Assembly (NCBI GenBank): GCA_016721845.1
Contig: JADKHK010000013.1
Location: forward strand, 744,001 to 808,000
Source: Lysobacterales bacterium
GTDB taxonomy: Bacteria; Pseudomonadota; Gammaproteobacteria; Xanthomonadales; Ahniellaceae
DNA length: 64,000 bases
Direction of reading: 5' to 3'
A model generated the notes under the pieces. It did not search any database. It had not been told where the DNA came from and worked only from the letters and a program-made list of their open reading frames with translations. Shown here piece by piece: positions 45,905-54,529 of the stretch. How positions within the stretch are numbered: position 1 is the first letter of the stretch; every line of letters starts with the position of its first letter. Both the position numbers and the translations under genes were made by a program.

Positions 45905-48550
45905 ATGTCCGACGTCACCGTAAATCAGCTCGCGCAAGTCCTCGGCATGTCCGCGGACCGGCTGCTTGCGCAGCTTTCCGAAGCGGGAATGAAGTTCGAT
46001 CGTGCGGATCAGGTTGTCAGCAGCACCGAAAAGGTGAAGCTGCTCGGTTTCCTGCGTCGCACCCACGGCAAGAAGGAAGAGTCCATCGAAGCGGCCGCGC
46101 CCAAGCAGATCACGCTGAAGCGCAAGCAGGTCGGCGAGCTCACCGTTTCCAGCGGCGCGGCCAAGGGCAAGACCGTCAACATCGAAGTGCGCCAGAAGCG
46201 CACCTATGTGAAGCGCAGCGAAGTCGAAGAGCAGGTGGTGGCGCCGGAAGTCGATGCCGAGCGCGAACATGCCCTGAAGTTGCTGGCGGAATCGAAAGCC
46301 CGCAACGACGCCGAGCAGAAGCGCCTGAGCGAAATGGACGCGGTGCGTCGTGCCGAATTCGAGGCCCAGCGCCACGAACAGGATGAGCGTCGTCGCGCCG
46401 AGGAAGCGGTGGCCGATGCTGCGAAGCGCGCCGAAGTCGAGGCCGCGCGCTTGCGCGAGGAAGAAGAGGCCCGCGCCGGCAAGAAGCATCATCACGAGGC
46501 ACCGAAGAAGGCTGAGGACAAGGCGCCTGCGCCGGTCCGCAAGGAAGCCCCCAAGGGCAGCGAGCCGCCGCATCGACACAAGGGCGCCAAGGGCAGCCAC
46601 CGCATGGTGGTGACCGACGTCGTGGACGACGACAACAGCGGTGCGTCGCGCTTCGCTGCGGGCGAACTCCATCTGCCGGGCGACCATTCACGTCGTCCGC
46701 GCAAGAAGCCGCGCATGTCCAAGCCCGATTTCCGCTCGAATGATCGTGGCGGTGGCGGTGTTTCCGGCGGCTTTTCGCGTCCGACCGCACCGATGGTCCG
46801 CGAGGTCGCGATCGGCGACACCATCGTGGTCGCAGATCTCGCCACCAAGATGGCGCTGAAGGGCGCGGACGTGGTGAAGGCGCTGTTCAAGATGGGCGTG
46901 ATGGCGACCATCAATCAGAGCATCGACCACGATACCGCGGTCCTGGTCGTCGAAGAACTGGGCCACAGGGCTTCGCGCGCGACCGAGAATGATGCCGAAT
47001 CGGCCTTGGCGGCCAAGCTCGATGTCGCCCAGGGCGACCGCAGCACGCGTCCGCCGGTGGTCACGATCATGGGTCATGTCGACCACGGCAAGACCTCGCT
47101 GCTCGACTACATCCGCCGCACCAAAGTGGCTGCGGGCGAAGCGGGCGGCATCACCCAGCACATCGGTGCCTACCACGTGGAGACCGAGAAGGGCGTCGTT
47201 TCCTTCCTCGACACCCCGGGCCATGCCGCATTCACGCAGATGCGTGCACGTGGCGCCAAGCTCACCGATATCGTCATCCTCGTCGTTGCAGCCGATGACG
47301 GCGTGATGCCGCAGACTATCGAGGCCGTGCAGCATGCGCGCGCCGCGAAGGTGCCGCTGATCGTTGCGGTGAACAAGATGGACAAGCAGGACGCTGATCC
47401 GGAACGCGTGAAGCAGGGCCTGATCCAGCACGAAGTGGTGCCGGAAGAATGGGGTGGCGACACGATCTTCGTTCCGGTGTCGGCCAAGACCGGCATGGGT
47501 GTCGACGCGTTGCTCGACGCGATCCTCGTGCAGTCGGAAATGATGGAGCTGACCGCAGTGTCCGATGGCCGCGCCAATGGCACCGTGATCGAATCCAGCC
47601 TCGACAAGGGCCGTGGCCCGGTCGCGACGGTGCTGGTCCAGAACGGCACGCTGAACAAGGGCGACTTCCTCGTCTGCGGCATCCACTATGGCCGCGTGCG
47701 TGCGATGTTCGACGAAGCCGGGCGCCAGGTGAATGAAGCCGGCCCGTCGATTCCGGTGGTGGTGCTGGGCCTCTCCGGGGTGCCGGATGCCGGCGACGAT
47801 TTCATCGCGGTCGAGGACGAACGTCTGGCCAAGGACGTGGCGCAGCAGCGCGAGCAGAAGCGTCGTGAGACCCGCCTCGTGAAGCAGCAGGCGACCAAGA
47901 TGGAAGATGTCTGGTCGAGCGTCACCCAGGGCGATGTGCCGACGCTGAACCTGGTCGTGAAGGCCGATGTCCAGGGTTCGACCGAAGCCTTGCGCGATTC
48001 GCTGACCCGTCTGAGCACCGATTCGATCAAGATCAACGTGATCGCCAGCGGTGTCGGTGGCATCACCGAATCCGATGCGACGCTGGCCGCTGCATCGAAG
48101 GCCGTGATCATCGGCTTCAACGTGCGTGCCGATGGCACCGCGCGCAAGATCGTGCAGGAAAATGGCCTGGATCTGCGCTACTTCTCGATCATCTACGACG
48201 TGATCGACCAGGTGAAGCAGGTCGCTACCGGCATGCTCGGCATGGAGGTCCGCGAGGAAATCATCGGCGTGGCCCAGGTGCGCGACGTGTTCCGCTCGTC
48301 GAAGTTCGGCCAGGTCGCGGGTTGCATGGTCATCGAGGGCCAGGTCAAGCGCAACAAGCCGATCCGCGTGCTGCGCGAGAACGTCGTCGTTTTCCAGGGC
48401 GAGCTCGAATCGTTGCGCCGCTTCAAGGAACTGGTCGACGAAGTGCGCAACGGCATGGAGTGCGGCATCGGCGTGAAGCAATACAACGACATCAAGGTCG
48501 GCGATCAGATCGAGTGCTTCGAACGCACCGAAGTCGCGCGGACCTTGTAA
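45905..48550 (+). CDS. infB: Translation initiation factor IF-2
   Basis: IF-2 brings fMet-tRNA to the small subunit and promotes subunit joining. The 881-residue protein has N-terminal IF2_N domains (about 1-60), a highly charged Ala/Glu/Arg/Lys linker (about 100-290), then the G domain with GHVDHGKT (390-397), DTPGH and NKMD, and domains II-IV with the C2 fMet-binding end. The start MSDVTVNQLAQVLGM is typical. The initiator tRNA, its own ligand, is the first gene of the same operon. Confidence 0.98.
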   Translation: MSDVTVNQLAQVLGMSADRLLAQLSEAGMKFDRADQVVSSTEKVKLLGFLRRTHGKKEESIEAAAPKQITLKRKQVGELTVSSGAAKGKTVNIEVRQKRTYVKRSEVEEQVVAPEVDAEREHALKLLAESKARNDAEQKRLSEMDAVRRAEFEAQRHEQDERRRAEEAVADAAKRAEVEAARLREEEEARAGKKHHHEAPKKAEDKAPAPVRKEAPKGSEPPHRHKGAKGSHRMVVTDVVDDDNSGASRFAAGELHLPGDHSRRPRKKPRMSKPDFRSNDRGGGGVSGGFSRPTAPMVREVAIGDTIVVADLATKMALKGADVVKALFKMGVMATINQSIDHDTAVLVVEELGHRASRATENDAESALAAKLDVAQGDRSTRPPVVTIMGHVDHGKTSLLDYIRRTKVAAGEAGGITQHIGAYHVETEKGVVSFLDTPGHAAFTQMRARGAKLTDIVILVVAADDGVMPQTIEAVQHARAAKVPLIVAVNKMDKQDADPERVKQGLIQHEVVPEEWGGDTIFVPVSAKTGMGVDALLDAILVQSEMMELTAVSDGRANGTVIESSLDKGRGPVATVLVQNGTLNKGDFLVCGIHYGRVRAMFDEAGRQVNEAGPSIPVVVLGLSGVPDAGDDFIAVEDERLAKDVAQQREQKRRETRLVKQQATKMEDVWSSVTQGDVPTLNLVVKADVQGSTEALRDSLTRLSTDSIKINVIASGVGGITESDATLAAASKAVIIGFNVRADGTARKIVQENGLDLRYFSIIYDVIDQVKQVATGMLGMEVREEIIGVAQVRDVFRSSKFGQVAGCMVIEGQVKRNKPIRVLRENVVVFQGELESLRRFKELVDEVRNGMECGIGVKQYNDIKVGDQIECFERTEVARTL

Positions 48551-48562
48551 GGAACGATGGTC

Positions 48563-48904
48563 ATGCGCGCAGGCTTCCACCGTACCGACCGCATCTCGGC
48601 GCTGCTGCGCCGGGAAATCGGCGCCATCGTGCATGACGCCGTGCGCGACAAGCTGATCCCGTCGGTATCGGTCTCGGATGTCGAGGTGACGCGGGACCTC
48701 GCGCATGCCACGGTTTTCGTCACGGCCCTGATCGGCGATCAGGGCAAGCCGGCCGTGAAGGAATTGAATGCGGCCGCATGGGAATTCCGGCGCGAACTCG
48801 CGCAGCGGGTCGAGCTCAGAACCGTGCCGGCCCTGCATTTCAAGTACGACGATTCGGTCGATCGCGGCGAGCGCATCGACCAGCTGCTGCGCGATCCGGA
48901 CTGA
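48563..48904 (+). CDS. rbfA: 30S ribosome-binding factor RbfA
   Basis: RbfA helps mature the 5' end of 16S rRNA and is needed in the cold in E. coli. The protein has a class II KH fold with RTDRISALLRREI at the start and ALHFKYDDSVDRGERI near the end. Two ATGs are possible: 48557 (115 residues) and 48563 (113 residues). The AAGGA at 48549 is too close to the first and correctly spaced for the second, so I chose 48563. Confidence 0.94.
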   Translation: MRAGFHRTDRISALLRREIGAIVHDAVRDKLIPSVSVSDVEVTRDLAHATVFVTALIGDQGKPAVKELNAAAWEFRRELAQRVELRTVPALHFKYDDSVDRGERIDQLLRDPD

Positions 48905-48910
48905 GGCCGG

Positions 48911-49777
48911 GTGCACGGCGTCGTCCTGCTCGACAAGCCGATCGGACTGAGTTCGAACGCGGCCTTGCAGCGCGTCCGTCGGCGTTACGAGCGCATCAAG
49001 GCCGGTCATGCCGGCACGCTGGATCCGCTCGCGACCGGCATGTTGCCGATCTTTCTCGGCGAGGCGACCAAGTTCATCCAGCACGTGATCTCGGCGCACA
49101 AGGCCTACCGGACCACGATCGCGTTCGGGACGGAGACCGCCACAGCGGATCGGGAAGGCGACATCGTCGTCAGCGAGCCATTGCCGACGGCGACGCGCAG
49201 CGAACTCGATGCCGTGCTGTCGCGCTTCGTCGGCCGCATCCGCCAGCGTCCGCCGATGTATTCGGCGATCAAGCGCGACGGGGTGCCGATGTACAAGCTG
49301 GCGCGCCAGGGCGAGCAGGTCGAGGTACCGGAACGCGATGTCGACATCGAGAAGATCGAGGTGATCGGGTATACGCCCGAAGCGCTTGAGCTCGACGTCA
49401 CCTGCGGCTCCGGCACCTATATTCGCAGTCTCGGGGTCGATATCGGCCGCGCGCTCGGTTCGGCGGCGCATCTGGCGGAACTGCGGCGGCGCTGGGTCAG
49501 TCCGTTCGAATCGCTGCCGATGGTGACGCTGGAAATACTGAACGACTGCGTCGATCCCGGCCACTTCGTGCTGCCGATCGACCGCGCCATGGCTCAGTTT
49601 CCGGCCCTGACGCTGGACAGTGCTGCAATGACCGAGTTGAAGTTCGGACGTCGCGTCACCGGACGGACCGAATCGGCCGGGCGCTTTCGCCTGTACGACC
49701 CGGCGGGCGGTTTCTTCGGGTTGGGCCAGGTCGACACCGGCATCCTGCGCGCCGACCGATTGATGGCAACCGGATGA
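48911..49777 (+). CDS. truB: tRNA pseudouridine(55) synthase TruB
   Basis: TruB makes pseudouridine 55 in the T loop of tRNAs. The 288-residue protein begins GVVLLDKPIGLSSN, has catalytic Asp38 in HAGTLDPLATG, then KAYRTTIAFGTETATAD-type and RQRPPMYSAIKRDGVPMYKLAR segments, and ends with a short C-terminal domain. The start is GTG, with a weak upstream signal. It follows rbfA by six bases. Confidence 0.96.
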   Translation: MHGVVLLDKPIGLSSNAALQRVRRRYERIKAGHAGTLDPLATGMLPIFLGEATKFIQHVISAHKAYRTTIAFGTETATADREGDIVVSEPLPTATRSELDAVLSRFVGRIRQRPPMYSAIKRDGVPMYKLARQGEQVEVPERDVDIEKIEVIGYTPEALELDVTCGSGTYIRSLGVDIGRALGSAAHLAELRRRWVSPFESLPMVTLEILNDCVDPGHFVLPIDRAMAQFPALTLDSAAMTELKFGRRVTGRTESAGRFRLYDPAGGFFGLGQVDTGILRADRLMATG

Positions 49778-49806
49778 ACCGCCCGGGGAAATTCACGCCG
49801 GTTTGC

Positions 49807-49835
49807 TTGTAGAGACTTCGGCTCGCCCTTAGAAT
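49807..49835 (+). promoter_or_regulatory. rpsO-pnp promoter
   Basis: TTGTAG (49807-49812) and TAGAAT (49830-49835) are 17 bases apart in the 148-base gap after truB. About 80 bases of leader precede rpsO. In E. coli the rpsO leader is where S15 represses its own translation; I could not confirm a matching structure here. Confidence 0.5.
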
Positions 49836-49925
49836 GCGCGGCCTCCTTCGCCCAAAACCCATTGTAGAGACCGACAGCGCGTATCTGGCGCCGTGTGGAC
49901 TCGCCCCGTTTCAGGAAAAAATCCC

Positions 49926-50195
49926 ATGTCCCTGACTGCCGAACAATCCGCCAAGATCATCGCCGAACACGGCCGCAAGCCGAATGACACCGGTTCGCCG
50001 GAAGTCCAGATCGCGCTGCTGTCTGCCCAGATCGATGTGCTCGCGCCGCACTTCCAGGCGCACGCGAAGGATCATCATTCGCGCCGTGGTCTCATCACCA
50101 TGGTCAACTCGCGCCGCCGCCTGCTGGCTTATCTGAAGAAGAGCGACAGCGCGCGTTACAAGGCGCTGATCGAGAAACTCGGCCTGCGTCGCTAA
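49926..50195 (+). CDS. rpsO: 30S ribosomal protein S15
   Basis: S15 is a primary binder of 16S rRNA and forms a bridge to the large subunit. The 89-residue protein has the conserved TGSPEVQIALLSAQI, HFQAHAKDHHSRRGL and LLAYLKKSDSARY segments. The start at 49926 is preceded by CAGGAAAAAAT. It is followed by pnp, the usual rpsO-pnp pair. Confidence 0.98.
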   Translation: MSLTAEQSAKIIAEHGRKPNDTGSPEVQIALLSAQIDVLAPHFQAHAKDHHSRRGLITMVNSRRRLLAYLKKSDSARYKALIEKLGLRR

Positions 50196-50219
50196 TCGAT
50201 CATCCAAAGGAACCGCCTC

Positions 50220-52325
50220 GTGGCCAAGACAGTCAAGTCGTTCAAGTACGGTAATCATGATGTCACCCTGGAAACGGGTGAGATCGCCCGCCAAGCCAGC
50301 GGGGCGGTGGTGGTCAAGATGTCCGACACGGTGGTACTCGTGTCGGTCGTCGGTGCGAAGTCGGTGCGTGAAGGCACCGATTTCTTCCCGCTGACGGTGG
50401 ACTACCAGGAAAAATTCTACGCCGGTGGCCGTATCCCCGGCGGCTTCTTCAAGCGTGAAGGTCGCCCGACCGAGAAGGAGACGTTGACCTGTCGCCTGAT
50501 CGATCGCCCGATCCGTCCGCTGTTCCCGGAAGAATTCCGCAACGAAGTGCAGATCATCGCCACCGTCCTGTCGCTGAATCCGGAAGTGGATGGCGACATC
50601 CCGGCGCTGATCGGTGCCTCCGCTGCACTCGCGATCTCCGGTCTGCCGTTCAACGGCCCGATCGGTGCCGCCAAGATCGGTTATGCCAATGGCCAGTACC
50701 TGCTGTGCCCGACCGCGACCGAGCTCAAGACGTCGCAGCTCGAACTGGTTGTCGCCGGTACCGCGAACGCAGTGCTGATGGTCGAGTCCGAAGCCAAGAT
50801 GCTGAGCGAAGAAGTGATGCTCGGCGCCGTCACCCACGGCCACAAGGCGATGCAGGTGGTGATCCAGGCCATCAACGAGTTCGCTGCGGAAGCCGGTCGC
50901 AAGACCTTCGAATGGACGCCGCCAGCCAAGCAGGACGCCCTGATCAGTGCGATCACGGCCATCATCGGCGATCGCCTCGGTGCCGCCTACAAGATTCACG
51001 ACAAGGGTCAGCGTCGCGACGCCATCTCGGTCATCCGCAAGGAAGTCCAGGAAACACTCAAGTCCAAATGTGAAGCCAACGGCTGGACCTCGGCCATGAT
51101 CGCCAAGGAATTCGGCGATCTCGAGTACCACACCATGCGCCGCTCGGTGCTCGACACCAGGATTCGCATCGATGGCCGCGACCTCGTGACCGTGCGCCCG
51201 ATCACGGTCCGCGTCGGCGTGCTGCCGCGCACCCACGGATCGGCATTGTTCACTCGCGGTGAAACCCAGGCGCTGGTCACCACCACGCTCGGCACCACGC
51301 GCGACGCGCAGATCATCGACGCGATCGAAGGCGAGTCCAAGGACCCGTTCCTGTTCCACTACAACTTCCCGCCGTTCTCGGTCGGTGAAACCGGCCGCGG
51401 TGGCGGTCCGAAGCGTCGCGAAATCGGCCACGGCCGACTCGCCAAGCGCGGCGTTGCTGCCGTCATGCCGAGCATGGAAGCATTCCCGTACGTGATCCGC
51501 TGCGTCTCGGAAATCACCGAGTCGAACGGCTCGTCCTCGATGGCCTCGGTCTGCGGTTCCTCGCTGGCGATGATGGACGCGGGCATCCCGCTGAAGGCAC
51601 CGGTTGCGGGCATCGCGATGGGCCTGATCAAGGAAGGCGGCGACTATGCCGTGCTGTCCGACATCCTCGGCGACGAAGACCATCTCGGCGACATGGATTT
51701 CAAGGTGGCCGGTAGTTCGGAAGGCATTTCCGCACTGCAGATGGACATCAAGATCGACGGCATCACCGAAGAGATCATGAAGGTCGCGCTGAATCAGGCG
51801 AAGGGTGGTCGACTGCACATCCTCGGCGAGATGGCCAAGGGCCTGAACGCGCCGCGTGCGGAATTGTCCGATTACGCGCCGCGCCTGCTGACGATGAAGA
51901 TCCACCCGGACAAGATCCGCGAAGTGATCGGCAAGGGTGGCGCGACCATCCAGGGCATCACCAAGGAAACCGGCACCCAGATCGATATCCAGGACGATGG
52001 CACGATCATCATCGCTTCGGTCAACGCCGCCGCCGCCCAGGCCGCGAAGGCGCGCATCGAATCGATCACGTCCGATGTCGAGCCGGGCCGCATCTACGAA
52101 GGCAAGGTCGCCAAGTTGATGGACTTCGGTGCCTTCGTCACGATCGCCCCGGGCAAGGACGGACTCGTGCACGTTTCGCAGATCTCCAACGAGCGCGTCG
52201 AGAAGGTCTCGGACAAGCTCAAGGAAGGCGACATCGTCAAGGTCAAGGTGCTCGAAGTCGACAAGCAGGGTCGCATCCGCCTGTCGATCAAGGCCGTGCT
52301 CGAAGACGAAGCCGCTGCCGGCTGA
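50220..52325 (+). CDS. pnp: Polyribonucleotide nucleotidyltransferase (PNPase)
   Basis: PNPase degrades RNA from the 3' end with phosphate and is part of the degradosome. The 701-residue protein has two RNase PH domains (about 10-230 and 310-540) around a helical domain, a KH domain (IREVIGKGGATIQGI region, about 560-600) and a C-terminal S1 domain (about 620-690). The start is GTG, with AAAGGA upstream. In E. coli, PNPase represses its own leader; here its gene is tied to rpsO. Confidence 0.98.
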   Translation: MAKTVKSFKYGNHDVTLETGEIARQASGAVVVKMSDTVVLVSVVGAKSVREGTDFFPLTVDYQEKFYAGGRIPGGFFKREGRPTEKETLTCRLIDRPIRPLFPEEFRNEVQIIATVLSLNPEVDGDIPALIGASAALAISGLPFNGPIGAAKIGYANGQYLLCPTATELKTSQLELVVAGTANAVLMVESEAKMLSEEVMLGAVTHGHKAMQVVIQAINEFAAEAGRKTFEWTPPAKQDALISAITAIIGDRLGAAYKIHDKGQRRDAISVIRKEVQETLKSKCEANGWTSAMIAKEFGDLEYHTMRRSVLDTRIRIDGRDLVTVRPITVRVGVLPRTHGSALFTRGETQALVTTTLGTTRDAQIIDAIEGESKDPFLFHYNFPPFSVGETGRGGGPKRREIGHGRLAKRGVAAVMPSMEAFPYVIRCVSEITESNGSSSMASVCGSSLAMMDAGIPLKAPVAGIAMGLIKEGGDYAVLSDILGDEDHLGDMDFKVAGSSEGISALQMDIKIDGITEEIMKVALNQAKGGRLHILGEMAKGLNAPRAELSDYAPRLLTMKIHPDKIREVIGKGGATIQGITKETGTQIDIQDDGTIIIASVNAAAAQAAKARIESITSDVEPGRIYEGKVAKLMDFGAFVTIAPGKDGLVHVSQISNERVEKVSDKLKEGDIVKVKVLEVDKQGRIRLSIKAVLEDEAAAG

Positions 52326-52349
52326 TCTCGCCGACATCGCGAGCAATAC

Positions 52350-52377
52350 AAAAAACGCGCTTCGGCGCGTTTTTTGT
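52350..52377 (+). terminator. Intrinsic terminator after pnp
   Basis: An AAAAACGCGC/GCGCGTTTTT stem with a TTCG loop is followed by TTTTTTG. It ends the rpsO-pnp unit before the deo operon. Confidence 0.9.
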
Positions 52378-52395
52378 TGGGCCGTTGATCCGTGT

Positions 52396-52425
52396 CAACG
52401 CCGGCGATACGGCGTTGGCTAATCT
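52396..52425 (+). promoter_or_regulatory. deo operon promoter region with dyad operator
   Basis: A perfect inverted repeat CAACGCCG-GCGATA-CGGCGTTG (52396-52417) lies just upstream of a -10 box TAATCT (52420-52425) and covers the place of the -35 box, which is not recognisable. The -10 ends six bases before the deoC ATG, suggesting a leaderless message. The repeat is a good candidate operator for a nucleoside-responsive repressor (DeoR-, CytR- or NupR-like in function); no such gene is nearby. Confidence 0.5.
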
Positions 52426-52431
52426 GCGGTC

Positions 52432-53196
52432 ATGGACATGACCCGAACCGCGCAACGCGCCCTGGCCGCGCTCGATCTGACCAGTCTGAACGAGGACGAC
52501 ACGCCTTCAGTCATCTCGGCCTTGTGCGCCAGGGCGCACACGCGGTTTGGTTCTGTCGCGGCGGTGTGCGTGTATCCTGAACATGTCGCCTTGGCGCGCG
52601 AATATCTGCAGCGCGGCGGCGGTGACGTGCGGGTTGCGACGGTCGTGAACTTTCCCGACGGGGCACCCGATCCGGCACGTGCCGAGCGCGAGACGCGCCG
52701 CGCCATCGCTGCCGGAGCCGACGAAATCGATGTGGTGTTCCCGTGGCGTGCACTGATCGGCGGCGATGCTGCGGTCGGTGCGCGCGTCGTGTCCGACTGC
52801 AAGGCCGTGCTGCCGGCGGGCGCGCTGCTGAAAGTCATCCTCGAAACCGGGGAACTGAAGGACCCGGGCCTGATCCGGCGCGCCGCCGACATCGCGCTCG
52901 CCCACGGGGCCGATTTCCTCAAGACCTCGACCGGCAAGGTGCCGGTGAACGCCACCCCGGACGCTGCACGCATCCTGTTGCAGGCGATCCTCGCTGCGAA
53001 ATCGCATTGCGGCTTGAAAGTAGCGGGCGGGGTGCGGCGCGTCGCCGATGCCGCCGCCTATTTCGACATCGTCGACACGATGATGGGGGCCGACTGGGCC
53101 ACATCGGCGCGCTTCCGGATCGGCGCCAGCGGCCTGCTCGACGACATCGTCGCCGTGTGTTCGGGCACGACGGCTGCCGTCGGCAAGGGCTACTGA
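52432..53196 (+). CDS. deoC: Deoxyribose-phosphate aldolase
   Basis: DeoC splits 2-deoxyribose-5-phosphate into acetaldehyde and glyceraldehyde-3-phosphate, the last step of deoxynucleoside breakdown. The 254-residue TIM barrel has the Schiff-base Lys164 in DFLKTSTGK, Asp in DEIDVVF and a second lysine in GLKVAGGVR. There is no ribosome-binding site before the ATG, only a -10 box six bases upstream. First gene of deoCABD. Confidence 0.97.
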   Translation: MDMTRTAQRALAALDLTSLNEDDTPSVISALCARAHTRFGSVAAVCVYPEHVALAREYLQRGGGDVRVATVVNFPDGAPDPARAERETRRAIAAGADEIDVVFPWRALIGGDAAVGARVVSDCKAVLPAGALLKVILETGELKDPGLIRRAADIALAHGADFLKTSTGKVPVNATPDAARILLQAILAAKSHCGLKVAGGVRRVADAAAYFDIVDTMMGADWATSARFRIGASGLLDDIVAVCSGTTAAVGKGY

Positions 53197-53197
53197 C

Positions 53198-54529
53198 ATG
53201 GCCTATGCCCCGCAATCGGTGATTGCCGACGTGCGCGACGCGCGGGCGCCTGACCCTGCGGCCTTGAACGAATTCGTCCGCGGCATGGCCGACGGCCGCA
53301 CCAGCGAAGGCCAGATGGCGGCGTTTGCGATGGCCGTTCGTTGTCGCGGACTTTCGGCGCTGGATACGGTGCGCCTGACGCTGGCGATGCGCGACAGCGG
53401 CGAGCGCCTGACGCAAGCCATGCTCGGCATCGACCGGCCCCTGCTCGACAAGCATTCGACCGGTGGTGTCGGCGATGCGGTGAGCCTGGCCTTGGCGCCG
53501 ATGCTCGCCGCCTGTGGCGCGGCGGTACCGATGCTGAGCGGTCGCGGGCTGGGCCATACCGGCGGAACGCTGGACAAGCTCGGCGCGATTCCCGGATACA
53601 CCGTCGATGCCGACATCGATGCGATGCGTCGTGCATTGCGTGCGGCCGGTTGCGCCATCGTCAGCGCCGGCAAGTCGCTGGCGCCAGCCGACCGACGCCT
53701 GTACGCGGTGCGCGACGTCACCGCGACGGTCGATGCCATGCCCTTGATCGTGGCATCGATCCTGTCCAAGAAGCTCGCGGTCCAGCTCGATGCGCTGGTG
53801 CTTGATGTCAAATGCGGCAGTGGTGCGTTCTTTCCGGCACGTGATGATGCCGAGCGCCTCGCGCGCAGCCTGGTGGCGGTCGCGAACGACGCCGGCCTGG
53901 CCTGTTCGGCGCTGATCACCGACATGGGCGAGCCCCTCGTGGCGGCGGTGGGCAACGCCACCGAACTGCGCGCCGTGCTCGACTACCTGCGTGGCGGTGT
54001 TCCACCGCCACGCATGCATGCGGTCTGCCTGGCGCTGGGCAGCGAAGTCCTGCAACGTGGCGGTCTTGCCCGCACGCTGCATGATGCGCGGACACGGCTG
54101 CAGCACGCCTTGGACAGCGGTGCGGCGGCGGAGCATTTCGAGCGCATGGTGGCCGCGCTGGGTGGGCCGGACGACTTGATCTTGCGGTCCGATCGATATC
54201 TGCCCGTGGCGCCCGTCCATGTCGATGTCGCGGCCAGTGAAGCCGGCACGATTCGCGCGATCGATGCGCGCCGACTGGGCGACCTCGTCGTCGATCTCGG
54301 TGGTGGCCGTCGCCATCCCGATGATGCGATCGACCTGGCCGTCGGGCTGGATCAGGTACGCGCGGTCGGCGATGTCGTGTCGCCGGGCGAGCCGCTGCTG
54401 CGCCTGTGCCTGCGCAATGCCGAGCAGCTGGAGTGGGCGAGGGCGCGTGCGCTGGCCGCGTTCGAACTCGGTGCAGCGGCGGAACCGGTGCCGCTGGTCC
54501 ATGCGCGCATCGTTGCAGAGCACAGCTGA
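53198..54529 (+). CDS. deoA: Thymidine phosphorylase
   Basis: DeoA splits thymidine or deoxyuridine with phosphate into base and deoxyribose-1-phosphate. The 443-residue protein has the phosphate-binding KHSTGGVGD (about 85-93), the SGRGLGHTGGTLDKLGAIPGY region (about 109-129, read in two parts) and the conserved DVKCGSGAF. The ATG is one base past the deoC stop, and its own stop overlaps the deoB start (TGATG). Confidence 0.97.
   Translation: MAYAPQSVIADVRDARAPDPAALNEFVRGMADGRTSEGQMAAFAMAVRCRGLSALDTVRLTLAMRDSGERLTQAMLGIDRPLLDKHSTGGVGDAVSLALAPMLAACGAAVPMLSGRGLGHTGGTLDKLGAIPGYTVDADIDAMRRALRAAGCAIVSAGKSLAPADRRLYAVRDVTATVDAMPLIVASILSKKLAVQLDALVLDVKCGSGAFFPARDDAERLARSLVAVANDAGLACSALITDMGEPLVAAVGNATELRAVLDYLRGGVPPPRMHAVCLALGSEVLQRGGLARTLHDARTRLQHALDSGAAAEHFERMVAALGGPDDLILRSDRYLPVAPVHVDVAASEAGTIRAIDARRLGDLVVDLGGGRRHPDDAIDLAVGLDQVRAVGDVVSPGEPLLRLCLRNAEQLEWARARALAAFELGAAAEPVPLVHARIVAEHS

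Noticed and set aside
46688..49564. A 958-codon open frame on the minus strand
   Set aside because: It spans infB, rbfA and truB in antisense; those three plus-strand genes are unmistakable.
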